Source: SG8-41 sp964521405 (GTDB lineage Bacteria > Pseudomonadota > Gammaproteobacteria > Burkholderiales > SG8-41). Taken from it: a stretch of 19,584 nucleotides of DNA. Location: contig CAZFRR010000205.1 of NCBI GenBank assembly GCA_964521405.1, positions 1 to 19,584 on the forward strand, read 5' to 3'. Shown here in pieces: positions 1 through 6,488 of the stretch. Every line of letters begins with the position of its first letter. Within the stretch, counting starts at the first letter, position 1. A program made the translations under genes and the position numbers. The notes below the pieces were generated by a model that saw only the letters and a list, made by a program, of their open reading frames with translations, did no database searches and was not told where the DNA came from.

Positions 1-86
1 CCCGCGAGCTTCAGCAAATCGCAGAGCCTGATGTGCTCACCCCTCAACTCGAACTCGATCGTCTCCATGGCCTTCCCGTCGCCCAT
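1..86 (-). CDS. S4-domain RNA-binding protein, YbcJ-like (5' part only)
   Basis: The minus strand reads M-G-D-G-K-A-M-E-T-I-E-F, then ELRGEHIRLCDLLKLAG, and runs off the left edge after 28 codons. The segment ELRGEHIRLCDLLKLAG matches the start of the small S4 RNA-binding proteins of the E. coli YbcJ type (LCDLLKLEG there), which are about 70 aa and bind structured RNA. Either Met at base 86 or Met at base 68 could start it; the second gives METIEFELRGE, closer to the family's length, and has GGGAAGG just upstream. Only the N-terminal part of the S4 motif is visible, so RNA binding is inferred from the family. Confidence 0.7.
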   Translation of the reverse strand, partial: MGDGKAMETIEFELRGEHIRLCDLLKLA

Positions 87-103
87 GACTCTTATATCGC
101 TTT

Positions 104-139
104 CCTCTGTGTCCTTCGTGTCCTCTGTGTCAAAGCTTT
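104..139. repeat. Tandem 9-mer repeat directly 3' of the CMD gene
   Basis: Four consecutive nonamers are visible on the plus strand: CCTCTGTGT, CCTTCGTGT, CCTCTGTGT, CAAAGCTTT. The last ends one base before the stop codon of the minus-strand gene at 141-683. The array has the same period and the same AAGCTTT end as the larger copies at 1684-1810, 9549-9715 and 16745-16906, but uses GTG where those use GCG. Confidence 0.75.
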
Positions 140-140
140 A

Positions 141-683
141 CTAAGTCAAGACTTCCGCGCCCTTCGCGGCTTCCAGTTCGCACGCATTCGCCGTCATCGC
201 CAGCATGCTGTAGTAGCCGATCGTTCCGGTCAGCTCGACTAACTGGAAATCGCCGAACCGTTTCTGCAGCGACGTCATGGCCGCTGCGCTGACGCGATGC
301 TTGTGTATGAGATCGCGCGTGAAATCCACGATCTGCGCATCCTCCGGCGGCAGGCCCCGCGAATGCTTCTCGCGGATCGCGGTGATGGTCGCCTCCGGCA
401 CGCCCTGCTTGCGGGCCTGGCCGGTCTGGGCGCCCCAAATGTAGACCGCGTCGAACTCGCGCGCGACCACCATCGCCGCGAGCACGCGCACGCGCTTGTC
501 GAGATCGCCCTCGAAGCGCACGTAGGCGCCCAATTCGACCATGCGGGAGGCGAGCGGCGGGCAATGCATCAGCATCGTGAACGGCCCCTGTATCGCGCCG
601 CGGCTCTGGACAACCCTGTCGGCAATGGCGTGGTACTTGGGGTCTACTTGTTTCTTGTCGGTGATGGAAGGCAGGCGGGCCAT
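141..683 (-). CDS. Carboxymuconolactone decarboxylase (CMD/AhpD-fold) family protein
   Basis: A 180-aa soluble protein. It begins MARLPSITDKKQVDPKYHAI and contains GPFTMLMHCPPLASRMVELGAYVRF, typical of the CMD-like proteins that accompany betaproteobacterial catabolic clusters. It continues with an all-helical AhpD-like body (LAAMVVAREFDAVYIWGAQTGQA) and ends FGDFQLVELTGTIGYYSMLAMTANACELE, also typical of this family. The AhpD CxxC redox pair is absent, so peroxidase activity is unlikely; ring-cleavage-product decarboxylation or an uncharacterised role is more plausible. The start is supported by AAGGAA eight bases upstream of ATG. It lies 72 bases downstream of the amidohydrolase on the same strand, possibly as one operon. 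Family assignment is firm; the substrate is unknown. Confidence 0.88.
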   Translation of the reverse strand: MARLPSITDKKQVDPKYHAIADRVVQSRGAIQGPFTMLMHCPPLASRMVELGAYVRFEGDLDKRVRVLAAMVVAREFDAVYIWGAQTGQARKQGVPEATITAIREKHSRGLPPEDAQIVDFTRDLIHKHRVSAAAMTSLQKRFGDFQLVELTGTIGYYSMLAMTANACELEAAKGAEVLT

Positions 684-696
684 GGGGTGATTCCTT

Positions 697-733
697 AATG
701 ATGAATGATGAATGATGACCCCCGCCGTGCGGG
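697..733. repeat. Three AATGATG heptads followed by a triloop hairpin
   Basis: Three perfect heptads AATGATG occupy 697-717. After ACC, a hairpin CCCGC-CGT-GCGGG (721-733, 5-bp stem, 3-base loop) follows. The array starts 14 bases upstream of the CMD start codon, next to its Shine-Dalgarno, and reads outward from that gene. It has the same layout as the AAGGATG arrays elsewhere in the window. Confidence 0.75.
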
Positions 734-755
734 AACCCTATCCCTTGTTGCGCAA

Positions 756-1586
756 TCAGATCTTCCGCTTCCAGCCGAGCCAGTTGATGCAGGCGAGCCC
801 CATCACCTGCTCGAGGTCGCGGCCCTTCAGCCACGGCATCTCTTCGGTGAACATCGTCACGCACTGCTTGTAAGTGCACGGCATGCGGGTGACGTCGGTG
901 CCCCAGAAGCAGCGCTCCACTCCGAAGGCCTCGACGATCCGCTGCAGGTAGCCGTGGATGTTCTGGTACGGGTAGGGATGGCTCGACGTGCTCGGCGCCC
1001 CCGACAGCTTGACCGCGACGTTGGGCAGCTTGGCGAGCGCGAGCATGTCGCCCAGGTCGGCGTAGAGCGCGTCGTCCTTCGTATTGCTTCTGCCGCCGCC
1101 GCGCCCGATGTGATCGATCTGCAGCTTGAGGCCGGGGTGCCGTTCGGCGATCTTCCCCAGCACCTTGATGTTGCCGCCGGTGGCGAGGAGCCCGATGACC
1201 AGCCCCGCCTTTTCGCTCGCTTTCCACAGCCAGTCGAGCGAGCCGTCGGTCCACCAGCCCTTCTCCTGCGGCTGGTTGAAGGTGTAGCGCAATCCGAGCA
1301 TGCCCGGCCGCTGGCGCCAGCGGGCGACGATCTTCTCGCGATCGGGGTCGAGCAGGTCGAAATGCCCGAGGATGCAGAACTTGTCCGGGTGGCTGCGCAC
1401 GGCCTCGACGGCGAGCGCATTGGCCGCTTCCCCGAGCGCGCCGGGCGGATGGATTACCGCGCACTCGACGCCGCCGGTGGCCATCTCGGCCAGCGCATCC
1501 GCGGCCGTATAGGTGGGGATCTGGCGATGGTGCGCACTCATCTTGCCGTTCTGCCAGATATGGATTTGCGAATCGACGATCAGCAT
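756..1586 (-). CDS. Amidohydrolase family protein (Amidohydro_2 type)
   Basis: A 276-aa TIM-barrel hydrolase. It starts MLIVDSQIHIW, the metal-site opening of Amidohydro_2 proteins, but with Q7 where many relatives have the first His of HxH; H9 is kept. Later signature stretches are RYTFNQPQEKGWWTDGSLDWL (about residues 100-120), LQIDHIGRGG with H159, and CFWGTDVTRMP with D231, the usual catalytic Asp. The length is normal. The start is supported by GAGGA about eight bases upstream. Family members decarboxylate or hydrolyse small aromatic or cyclic acids and lactones; the exact substrate cannot be read. The downstream CMD-family gene points to a shared catabolic role. A truncated relative of this gene lies at 6074. 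Confidence 0.9.
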   Translation of the reverse strand: MLIVDSQIHIWQNGKMSAHHRQIPTYTAADALAEMATGGVECAVIHPPGALGEAANALAVEAVRSHPDKFCILGHFDLLDPDREKIVARWRQRPGMLGLRYTFNQPQEKGWWTDGSLDWLWKASEKAGLVIGLLATGGNIKVLGKIAERHPGLKLQIDHIGRGGGRSNTKDDALYADLGDMLALAKLPNVAVKLSGAPSTSSHPYPYQNIHGYLQRIVEAFGVERCFWGTDVTRMPCTYKQCVTMFTEEMPWLKGRDLEQVMGLACINWLGWKRKI

Positions 1587-1683
1587 GGAGATTTCCTCAT
1601 TGCGTGAATAGAACGATCGAAACTCTGTTTCCAGTTGAACACACCAGGCGCCTGAATTCCCGAGAGCGCTTCCGCCAGGCTCC

Positions 1684-1810
1684 CCTTGGCGTTATCTTAG
1701 CGGCCTTGGTTTTTTGAAAAATGTTCTTCGCGGCCTTCGCGTCCTTGGCGACCCGTAGTAATGCCTTCCTTTGCGGCCTTCGCGTCCTTCGCGGTGAAGC
1801 TTTACGTCAC
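1684..1810. repeat. Tandem 9-mer dispersed repeat, copy B
   Basis: This fills most of the 229-base gap 1587-1815. It starts at CCTTGGCGTT and passes through CTTCGCGG, CCTTCGCGT, CCTTGGCGA, then CCCGTAGTAAT, then TTTGCGG, CCTTCGCGT, CCTTCGCGG, and ends TGAAGCTTTACGTCAC. It lies six bases from the stop of the MDR gene. Copy C (9549-9715) matches it block by block, including the central GCGACCCGTxGTAAT and the ending. Nothing coding is seen in the gap. Confidence 0.8.
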
Positions 1811-1815
1811 GCGTC

Positions 1816-2739
1816 CTACCGCACTTTGAGAACCAGTTTCCCGCGCAGGTGGCGCCCTTCGCTCACCCGGTGGGCCGCGGCGGCCTCGGACAGGGAAAAG
1901 ACTTTGATCTCCGGCAAGCGCACCGCGCCCGAGGTCACCAGGGAGACGATCCGCTCGAGATGCGCGCGGTCGCGCCCGACCTTGGGACGCAGCGAAACGA
2001 CGTCGTTGCGCGGTGAGGCCGGCGCCGTGGGGCCCGCACCGATGAATGCCGCCCGCCCGCCCGGCCGCAGCACGGCGAACGAGCGGTTGACCACGTCGCC
2101 GCCGACCGTGTCGAACACCGCGTCGCAGCCGGATACGATCTTCGTGAAGTCTTCTTTGGTGTAGTCGATGATCTGGTCGGCGCCGAGGCTCCGCAGGTAA
2201 TCGTGGTTGTTCGTGCTCGCGGTCGTGATGACGCGCGCCCCGATGTGCTTGGCAACCTGCACCGCGAAGCCGGCCACGCCGCCGGCGCCGCCCTGGATGA
2301 GTATCGTTTCACCGGGCTTCAGTTGCAGCGTGTCTTCGACCGACACGAGCGCGGTGAGGCCGATCAGCCCCAGCGCGGCCGCTTCGACGTGGGTCAAGCT
2401 ATCCGGCTTCTTCGCCACGATGGACGACTTGATCGCGACCTTCTCGGCATAAGTGGCCTCGTCGGTCACATCGACCACCCCGAACACCGGGTCGCCGACC
2501 TTGAGGTCGGTGACTCCCGCGCCGAGTGCACTCACCACCCCGGAGAAATCCCGTCCCGGAATGTAGGGAAAGACCGTGGTCGGCGCATAGTGGCCCGCGC
2601 GCCTTTTCCAATCCGCTGCGTTCACGCTCGCCGCATGGACGTCGACCAGCACTTGCCCCGGCCCGGCCACCGGGTCCGGGACGTCTCCGTACTGGAACAC
2701 CTCCGGCCCGCCGTTCTTCATGAAAAATGCCGCCTTCAT
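1816..2739 (-). CDS. NADP-dependent quinone oxidoreductase-like MDR protein
   Basis: A 307-aa medium-chain dehydrogenase/reductase of the zinc-independent quinone oxidoreductase type. The N-terminal GroES-like part runs MKAAFFMKNGGPEVF to YIPGRDFSGVVSALG (about 60-73). The Rossmann part carries ETILIQGGAGGVAG with the nucleotide-binding glycines at 150-157, then FDTVGGDVVNRSFAVLRPGG (209-228). The zinc-binding Cys cluster of classical alcohol dehydrogenases is absent. An open frame continues upstream to 2922, but the extra 61 codons run through the inverted-repeat element at 2789-2964. The Met at 2739 has GGAG eight bases upstream and gives the family-typical start. Expected activity is NAD(P)H-dependent reduction of quinones or enones; the substrate is unknown. 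Confidence 0.92.
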   Translation of the reverse strand: MKAAFFMKNGGPEVFQYGDVPDPVAGPGQVLVDVHAASVNAADWKRRAGHYAPTTVFPYIPGRDFSGVVSALGAGVTDLKVGDPVFGVVDVTDEATYAEKVAIKSSIVAKKPDSLTHVEAAALGLIGLTALVSVEDTLQLKPGETILIQGGAGGVAGFAVQVAKHIGARVITTASTNNHDYLRSLGADQIIDYTKEDFTKIVSGCDAVFDTVGGDVVNRSFAVLRPGGRAAFIGAGPTAPASPRNDVVSLRPKVGRDRAHLERIVSLVTSGAVRLPEIKVFSLSEAAAAHRVSEGRHLRGKLVLKVR

Positions 2740-2788
2740 CTCTGCTCCAGAATATTTTCGAAGGGGCATGCTATCACGCGCGCATGCC

Positions 2789-2964
2789 AAGGATGAAGGA
2801 TGAACGTGGAAGGATGACCTGCGCGCTGCGCGCGCCACAGCAGGTCCCGACCTCCCGTTACCTTCGGTCTGAAGCAACTTGCCGGCCGGACACCGGTGAA
2901 AGGCCGGGACTCGATCTTTCACGCATGGCGTGGGGTCATCCTTCCACGTTCATCCTTCATCCTC
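2789..2964. mobile_element. 176-bp element with 28-nt heptad inverted repeats, copy 1
   Basis: The left arm 2789-2816 is four heptads (AAGGATG, AAGGATG, AACGTGG, AAGGATG). The right arm 2937-2964 is its reverse complement except the last base. Just inside each arm is a triloop hairpin: GCGCG-CTG-CGCGC (2821-2833) and CACGC-ATG-GCGTG (2920-2932). The interior shares CGTTACCTTCGG and AGGCCGGGACTC, in opposite orientation, with the 175-bp element at 11198-11372. It sits between the divergent MDR and MFS genes. No open frame specific to it and no clear target duplication are seen. It resembles a MITE in form; mobility is inferred. Confidence 0.7.
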
Positions 2965-3005
2965 CTGTTCGCCCGGAGCCGCATGCGCTATCCTCGGGGC
3001 ATCTC

Positions 3006-4229
3006 ATGAAAATTTTCTACGGCTGGCGCATCGTGTTCGCGGGCGGTGCCCTGCAGTTTCTGCAGAGCCTGCTGCTGAACCAGTCATTTGGCGTCTACCT
3101 CGCGGTTCTGGTCGAGGATCGCGGCTGGAGCAAGACCGCCGTGGCCGGCGCAGCGGCGCTGAAATCGACGGAGGCAGCGATCCTCGGCCCGGTGCTCGGC
3201 TGGGCGGTGGACCGCTTCGGGTCGCAGGTCATCGCCCGCGTCGGCATCGTCGCGTTCGGCATCGGCTTCATGCTGTTCAGCCAGATCGAGTCGCTCGCTG
3301 GCTTCTACGCGGCATTCGTGGTCATCGCGCTGGGCGCGAGCATGTTCAGCAACTCCATCGTCGGCGTCGCCATCATCCACTGGTTCGAGAAGCGCCGCGC
3401 CCGCGCCCTCTCGGCGCTCCAGTTCGGCAGCGCGATCGGCGGGCTGTTCGTGTTCCTCGTGGCCGCTTCCATCCAGGCCTACGGCTGGCGCGCAACCGCG
3501 TTCGGCTCGGGCGTCATGGCGATCCTCATCGGCTGGCCGGTGTCGCGCATCATCCGCAGCCGCCCGGAAGAGCACGGCGAGACCGTGGACGGCCTGCCGC
3601 CCGCGCCCAGGGACGCCCCGCAGGAGGCGAAGCCCGCGCGGGCCGGTTTCAGCGCGGCTGAGGCGCTGCGCACCAGCGCCTTCTGGCTGATGGGGTTCGG
3701 CCACGCTTTCGCGCTGCTGGCGGTGACCGCCATCAACGTGCACGCCGTCACCCATATCAAGGAAGGCCTGGGCTATACGCTCGCCCAGGCCACGCTCGTG
3801 TTCACCCTGGTGACGGTCGGACAGTTCGGCGGCGTGATGCTGGGATGGGCGATCGGCGACCGCTACCAGAAGCGCGTGGTCTCGGCGGTCTGCATGCTGA
3901 TGCACGCGGCGGGTCTCCTCATGCTCACCTACGCCACCGGTATCGTCGTCCTGGTGATCTCGGCGCTGGTGCACGGCGTCGCCTGGGGACTGCGCGGCCC
4001 GTTCATGCAGGCGATGCGCGCCGACTACTTCGGCCGCGGCTCGATCGGCATGATCATCGGGCTGTCTTCGCTGGTCATGGTGATCGGCCAGATCGGCGGG
4101 CCGATCGTGGCCGGCGTATTCGCCGACTGGACCGGGAACTACCGCATGGGCTTCACGATCCTCGCGCTGCTGTGCGGCGCGGGCTCCCTGTTCTTCCTGA
4201 TGGCGAAGCCGCCCAGGAAGACGGCGTGA
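3006..4229 (+). CDS. MFS transporter, OFA/monocarboxylate-like
   Basis: A 407-aa polytopic membrane protein with the usual two bundles of six helices. It starts MKIFYGWRIVFAGGALQFLQ and contains an MFS-like stretch WAVDRFGSQVIARVG after helix 2-3. A hydrophilic central loop with charged and Pro-rich residues (about 190-215) separates the halves. The GWRIVF opening and the AFWLMGFGHAFALL start of the second half resemble the oxalate/formate and monocarboxylate branch of MFS. Upstream codons in the same frame cross the inverted-repeat element and are not convincing; the start at 3006 has only a weak GGGG-type ribosome site. It converges with the SDR gene with nine bases between stops. The substrate is probably an organic anion (inference). 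Confidence 0.9.
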   Translation: MKIFYGWRIVFAGGALQFLQSLLLNQSFGVYLAVLVEDRGWSKTAVAGAAALKSTEAAILGPVLGWAVDRFGSQVIARVGIVAFGIGFMLFSQIESLAGFYAAFVVIALGASMFSNSIVGVAIIHWFEKRRARALSALQFGSAIGGLFVFLVAASIQAYGWRATAFGSGVMAILIGWPVSRIIRSRPEEHGETVDGLPPAPRDAPQEAKPARAGFSAAEALRTSAFWLMGFGHAFALLAVTAINVHAVTHIKEGLGYTLAQATLVFTLVTVGQFGGVMLGWAIGDRYQKRVVSAVCMLMHAAGLLMLTYATGIVVLVISALVHGVAWGLRGPFMQAMRADYFGRGSIGMIIGLSSLVMVIGQIGGPIVAGVFADWTGNYRMGFTILALLCGAGSLFFLMAKPPRKTA

Positions 4230-4238
4230 CTCCTCGCT

Positions 4239-5030
4239 TCAGGCGCGAGGACGTGTCGCGGCGCCACCGTCGATCGTGATAATCGTCCCGCTGATGTAGG
4301 AAGCGCGCGCCGACGCCAGGTAGCAGGCGAGGTCCGAAACTTCGGAAGGGTCCCCGGTGCGCTTGAAGGGGAGCGTCTCTGACATCTTGGCGAGAATCTC
4401 CTTCCAGCGCCCGCGATCGCCGAGCTGCTTTTCCGCGCGGTCCTGCAGGTGATCGATCTGGCGCTCGGTCAGGATGCGTCCGGGATTGATACCCACGACG
4501 CGAACGCCGTGGTCTGCGCTCTCGCCGCCCAGCGCACGGGTGAATGCCATGAGCGAAGCATTTCCCGCGGTTCCGGCGATGTAGCTCGCGCGATGGTTTT
4601 CCCCTGCCGCGCCGATCACGTTGACGATGACGCCTGAGCCACGCTCGCACATGGACTTGTAGATCTCTCTCGTGAGATTGAAGAAGCCGAAGACCTTGAG
4701 GTCCCAGGCCTTGCGCCACCTCTCGTCCGTCAGCTGCGTGAGGGTGCCCTGCGGGATCGCGCCGGCATTGTTGATGAGCACGTCGACGTTCTGGCATTTC
4801 TGCCCCAGGGCGACGGCGTTCGCGGTCACGCTGAGATCCGCGGTGTGGACCGTTGCGTCCACCTGGTATTTCCTGCGAAGGTCTTTCGCCGCCGCCTCCA
4901 TCGCCGCCGTGTTGCGCGCGGCGAGGTGCACGTTCGCGCCTTCGGCTGCGAAGCCGTACGCGCACGCGAGGCCGATGCCCTTCGATGCGCCGGTGATCAG
5001 AACGCTTTTGCCGCGAAGCTCGAGTTCCAT
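4239..5030 (-). CDS. SDR-family protein with non-canonical active site
   Basis: A 263-aa short-chain dehydrogenase/reductase. The cofactor motif TGASKGIG is at 13-20, NNAGA at 87-91, and the C-terminal SGTIITIDGG is typical of classical SDRs. The active-site YxxxK appears as Y150-IAG-T154: the Tyr is present but the Lys is replaced by Thr. The Ser region reads NVIGAAGENHRASY, with Ile/Gly where Ser is expected. The protein therefore has the fold and probably binds NAD(P), but normal SDR chemistry is doubtful. AAAGGAG five bases before ATG makes the start secure. It is divergent from the first TctC gene across a 70-base gap. Confidence 0.9.
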   Translation of the reverse strand: MELELRGKSVLITGASKGIGLACAYGFAAEGANVHLAARNTAAMEAAAKDLRRKYQVDATVHTADLSVTANAVALGQKCQNVDVLINNAGAIPQGTLTQLTDERWRKAWDLKVFGFFNLTREIYKSMCERGSGVIVNVIGAAGENHRASYIAGTAGNASLMAFTRALGGESADHGVRVVGINPGRILTERQIDHLQDRAEKQLGDRGRWKEILAKMSETLPFKRTGDPSEVSDLACYLASARASYISGTIITIDGGAATRPRA

Positions 5031-5100
5031 GTTCTCCTTTGCGGGTCACGTGTACGGGACGTTGTATTATTGCAGATACCGGAAACGAGGAGGTTGTTGA

Positions 5101-6069
5101 ATGTCGAAGCGTCTTTTCATGGCGGCGCTCATGTCGGTGTTGGCGCCGCTCGCTTTCGCCCAGCAAGCGGCTTATCCATCGAAAGCGGTCCGGATGATCG
5201 CATCGCAAGCGCCGGGTGGCGGCATCGATGCCTTGTGCCGGATCGTCGCGCCGAAACTCGCGGAGGCATTTGGCCAGACGGTCATCGTGGACAATCGGCC
5301 GGGCGCGAACGGCTCGGTCGCCGCCGAGCTCACCGCGAAATCACTGCCGGACGGCTACACGCTCATGCTCGGGGCGGTGGGGAATCTCGGCACGAACGTG
5401 CTCTTCTACAAGAAGCTCGGCTACGACCCGCTGCTGGATCTCGCGCCGGTCGCGTCCGCGGTGTCGAGCGTCAACGTGCTGGTGGTCCACCCGTCCGTCC
5501 CGGCGCATTCCGTCAAGGAACTCATCGCGATCGCGCGAAAACGGCCGGACCAGCTGGCTTACGGCTCGTCGGGCACTGGCGGCACCGGGCACATGGCGGG
5601 CGCCCTCTTCCAGCGCCTCACGAAGACCCAGATCCTGCACGTCCCCTACAAGGGCAGCGGGCCCGCGATGGTAGACCTCGTCGCCGGCCATACCCAGCTC
5701 GGCTTCGCGTCGCAACCGAGCGTGGCCGGCTTCATTCGGGGAGACAAGCTCCGCGCGCTCGCGGTGACCACGGCCCGCCGCTCCAGGCTCTTCCCGCAGC
5801 TCCCCACCCTCGCCGAGGCCGGCGTGTCCGGATACGAGTCCCACGCATGGTACGGCTTCGTCGCGCCCTCGAAGACGCCGCAGCCGGTCATCCTGCGCCT
5901 GAACCAGGAAATCAACCGGATACTCGGTCTGCCGGACGTCAGCCAGTCCCTGCTCGCGCAGGGTTTCGAAGCCTGGACCATGACGCCGGATGCGTTCGGC
6001 GCCTACATCCGGTCCGAGGCGGAGAAGTGGTCGCGCGTCATCAAGGAAGCCGGCATCAATGAAACGTGA
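5101..6069 (+). CDS. TctC/Bug-type tripartite tricarboxylate receptor 1
   Basis: A 322-aa periplasmic substrate-binding protein. The signal peptide covers about residues 1-20 (cleavage after AFA, before QQAAYPSK). Bug-family landmarks follow in order: QAPGGGIDALCR with ligand-site D43, VDNRPGANG (64-71), PDGYTLM (83-89), and HVPYKGSGPAMVDLVAGHTQL in the middle. The length is standard. GAGGAGG eight bases before ATG is a strong ribosome site. These receptors deliver carboxylates or other small molecules to TctAB-type transporters, but no TctA or TctB is present here. An amidohydrolase remnant begins four bases after its stop, so it was probably once followed by an amidohydrolase gene in an operon. 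Confidence 0.95.
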   Translation: MSKRLFMAALMSVLAPLAFAQQAAYPSKAVRMIASQAPGGGIDALCRIVAPKLAEAFGQTVIVDNRPGANGSVAAELTAKSLPDGYTLMLGAVGNLGTNVLFYKKLGYDPLLDLAPVASAVSSVNVLVVHPSVPAHSVKELIAIARKRPDQLAYGSSGTGGTGHMAGALFQRLTKTQILHVPYKGSGPAMVDLVAGHTQLGFASQPSVAGFIRGDKLRALAVTTARRSRLFPQLPTLAEAGVSGYESHAWYGFVAPSKTPQPVILRLNQEINRILGLPDVSQSLLAQGFEAWTMTPDAFGAYIRSEAEKWSRVIKEAGINET

Positions 6070-6073
6070 AGCC

Positions 6074-6157
6074 ATGCTGATCGCAGACTCGCAAGTGCAT
6101 ATCTGGGCGGCGGTAAATCGGGGACCGGTAAATCGGGGACAGACCACGGTTTCCTGA
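6074..6157 (+). pseudogene. Truncated amidohydrolase, 5' remnant
   Basis: It starts four bases after the TctC-1 stop. The frame reads MLIADSQVHIWAA, then VNRGPVNRGQTTVS and a stop at 6155-6157. The first 11 residues match the start of the intact amidohydrolase at 756-1586 (MLIVDSQIHIW) except for two conservative changes. After residue 13 the frame enters the REP-like sequence. No other part of an amidohydrolase is found before 6488. The gene was therefore probably cut by deletion or rearrangement at the repeat, leaving a 27-codon stub. Confidence 0.8.
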
Positions 6158-6185
6158 ACGCGGGAACCGTGGTCTGTCCCCGATT
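6131..6185. repeat. REP-like perfect palindrome, 21-bp arms
   Basis: The arms at 6131-6151 and 6165-6185 are exact reverse complements over 21 bases (core GGGGACAGACCACGG), with a 13-base loop. A partial direct repeat, GGTAAATCGGGGAC, precedes it (about 6112-6140). A single related copy is at 8184-8206 (AAACCGTGGTCTGTCCCC). The sequence recalls repeats I associate with REP/RAYT-type elements in Proteobacteria; no RAYT transposase gene is present in the window. Confidence 0.75.
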
Positions 6186-6215
6186 CACGTGGGCACGTGT
6201 TTCTCCCACCACCGC

Positions 6216-6231
6216 GCCCGCTAGCGCGGGC
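6216..6231. other. Short GC hairpin downstream of the palindrome
   Basis: GCCCGC-TAGC-GCGGGC forms a 6-bp stem with a 4-base loop. It lies in the 331-base non-coding gap between the amidohydrolase stub and TctC-2, which otherwise holds only further hairpins. Confidence 0.45.
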
Positions 6232-6278
6232 ACCCCCCCGTCCCGCCGTGCTGCATCGCGTCGGGCGTTCGCCGGCTC

Positions 6279-6300
6279 AAACGTGCGCAGGCACGTTTTT
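6279..6300 (+). terminator. Probable rho-independent terminator after TctC-1 and the remnant
   Basis: AAACGTGC-GCAG-GCACGTTT gives an 8-bp stem with a 4-base loop, running into TTTTT (6296-6300). It is 210 bases after the TctC-1 stop and could end that transcript. The T run overlaps the stem's 3' arm, so it is only moderately strong. Confidence 0.5.
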
Positions 6301-6356
6301 CGAAACCCCGGCTCACCCTCGGGCAGGAGGGGAATTCATTTTGTTAGGGGCTCTTA

Positions 6357-6411
6357 GGCGGGAGGCGTCCCCAATGAGGCGCCTCACCTGCGACGCCTTT
6401 CGTCTCCCGCC
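6357..6411. promoter_or_regulatory. Nested stem-loop upstream of TctC-2
   Basis: An outer stem GGCGGGAG/CTCCCGCC (6357-6364 with 6404-6411) encloses a second stem GCGTC/GACGC (6365-6369 with 6392-6396). The tip carries the perfect palindrome GAGGCGCCTC (6376-6385). There is no T run, so it is not an obvious terminator. It sits about 40 bases before a TATAAA hexamer and may affect transcription start or supercoiling there (inference). Confidence 0.45.
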
Positions 6412-6451
6412 CTCTTGTCATTGAGTCTCGGCATTTCCATCCCGCCTCTGC

Positions 6452-6457
6452 TATAAA
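6452..6457 (+). promoter_or_regulatory. Possible -10 hexamer for TctC-2
   Basis: TATAAA lies 31 bases upstream of the TctC-2 start codon. I find no convincing -35 at normal spacing, so this is only a candidate. Confidence 0.3.
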
Positions 6458-6488
6458 TAGGGCTGGCTCGGATTTCGGAGGGGGCCCC

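Noticed and set aside
697..717. Heptad arrays as a CRISPR array
   Set aside because: The 7-base units are gap-free tandem repeats without spacers, and no cas gene is present.
130..1464. 444-codon minus-strand open frame across the CMD and amidohydrolase genes
   Set aside because: Composition is typical of GC-rich shadow frames (Arg/Gly/Ala/His) and it overlaps two well-supported genes in another frame.
1816..2922. 61-residue N-terminal extension of the MDR protein
   Set aside because: The extension is translated from the inverted-repeat element; the internal Met at 2739 has a good ribosome site and the family-typical start.
2789..2964. A protein-coding insertion sequence
   Set aside because: The element is only 176 bp with no transposase-like frame; it can only be non-autonomous or non-mobile.
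2727..3005. 93-residue N-terminal extension of the MFS transporter
   Set aside because: It is hydrophilic and passes through the same repeat element; MKIFYGWRIVF at 3006 is the usual start.
5031..5100. Divergent promoter with defined -35/-10 boxes between the SDR and TctC-1 genes
   Set aside because: TATTAT at 5065-5070 is suggestive, but no -35 hexamer fits at normal spacing on either strand.
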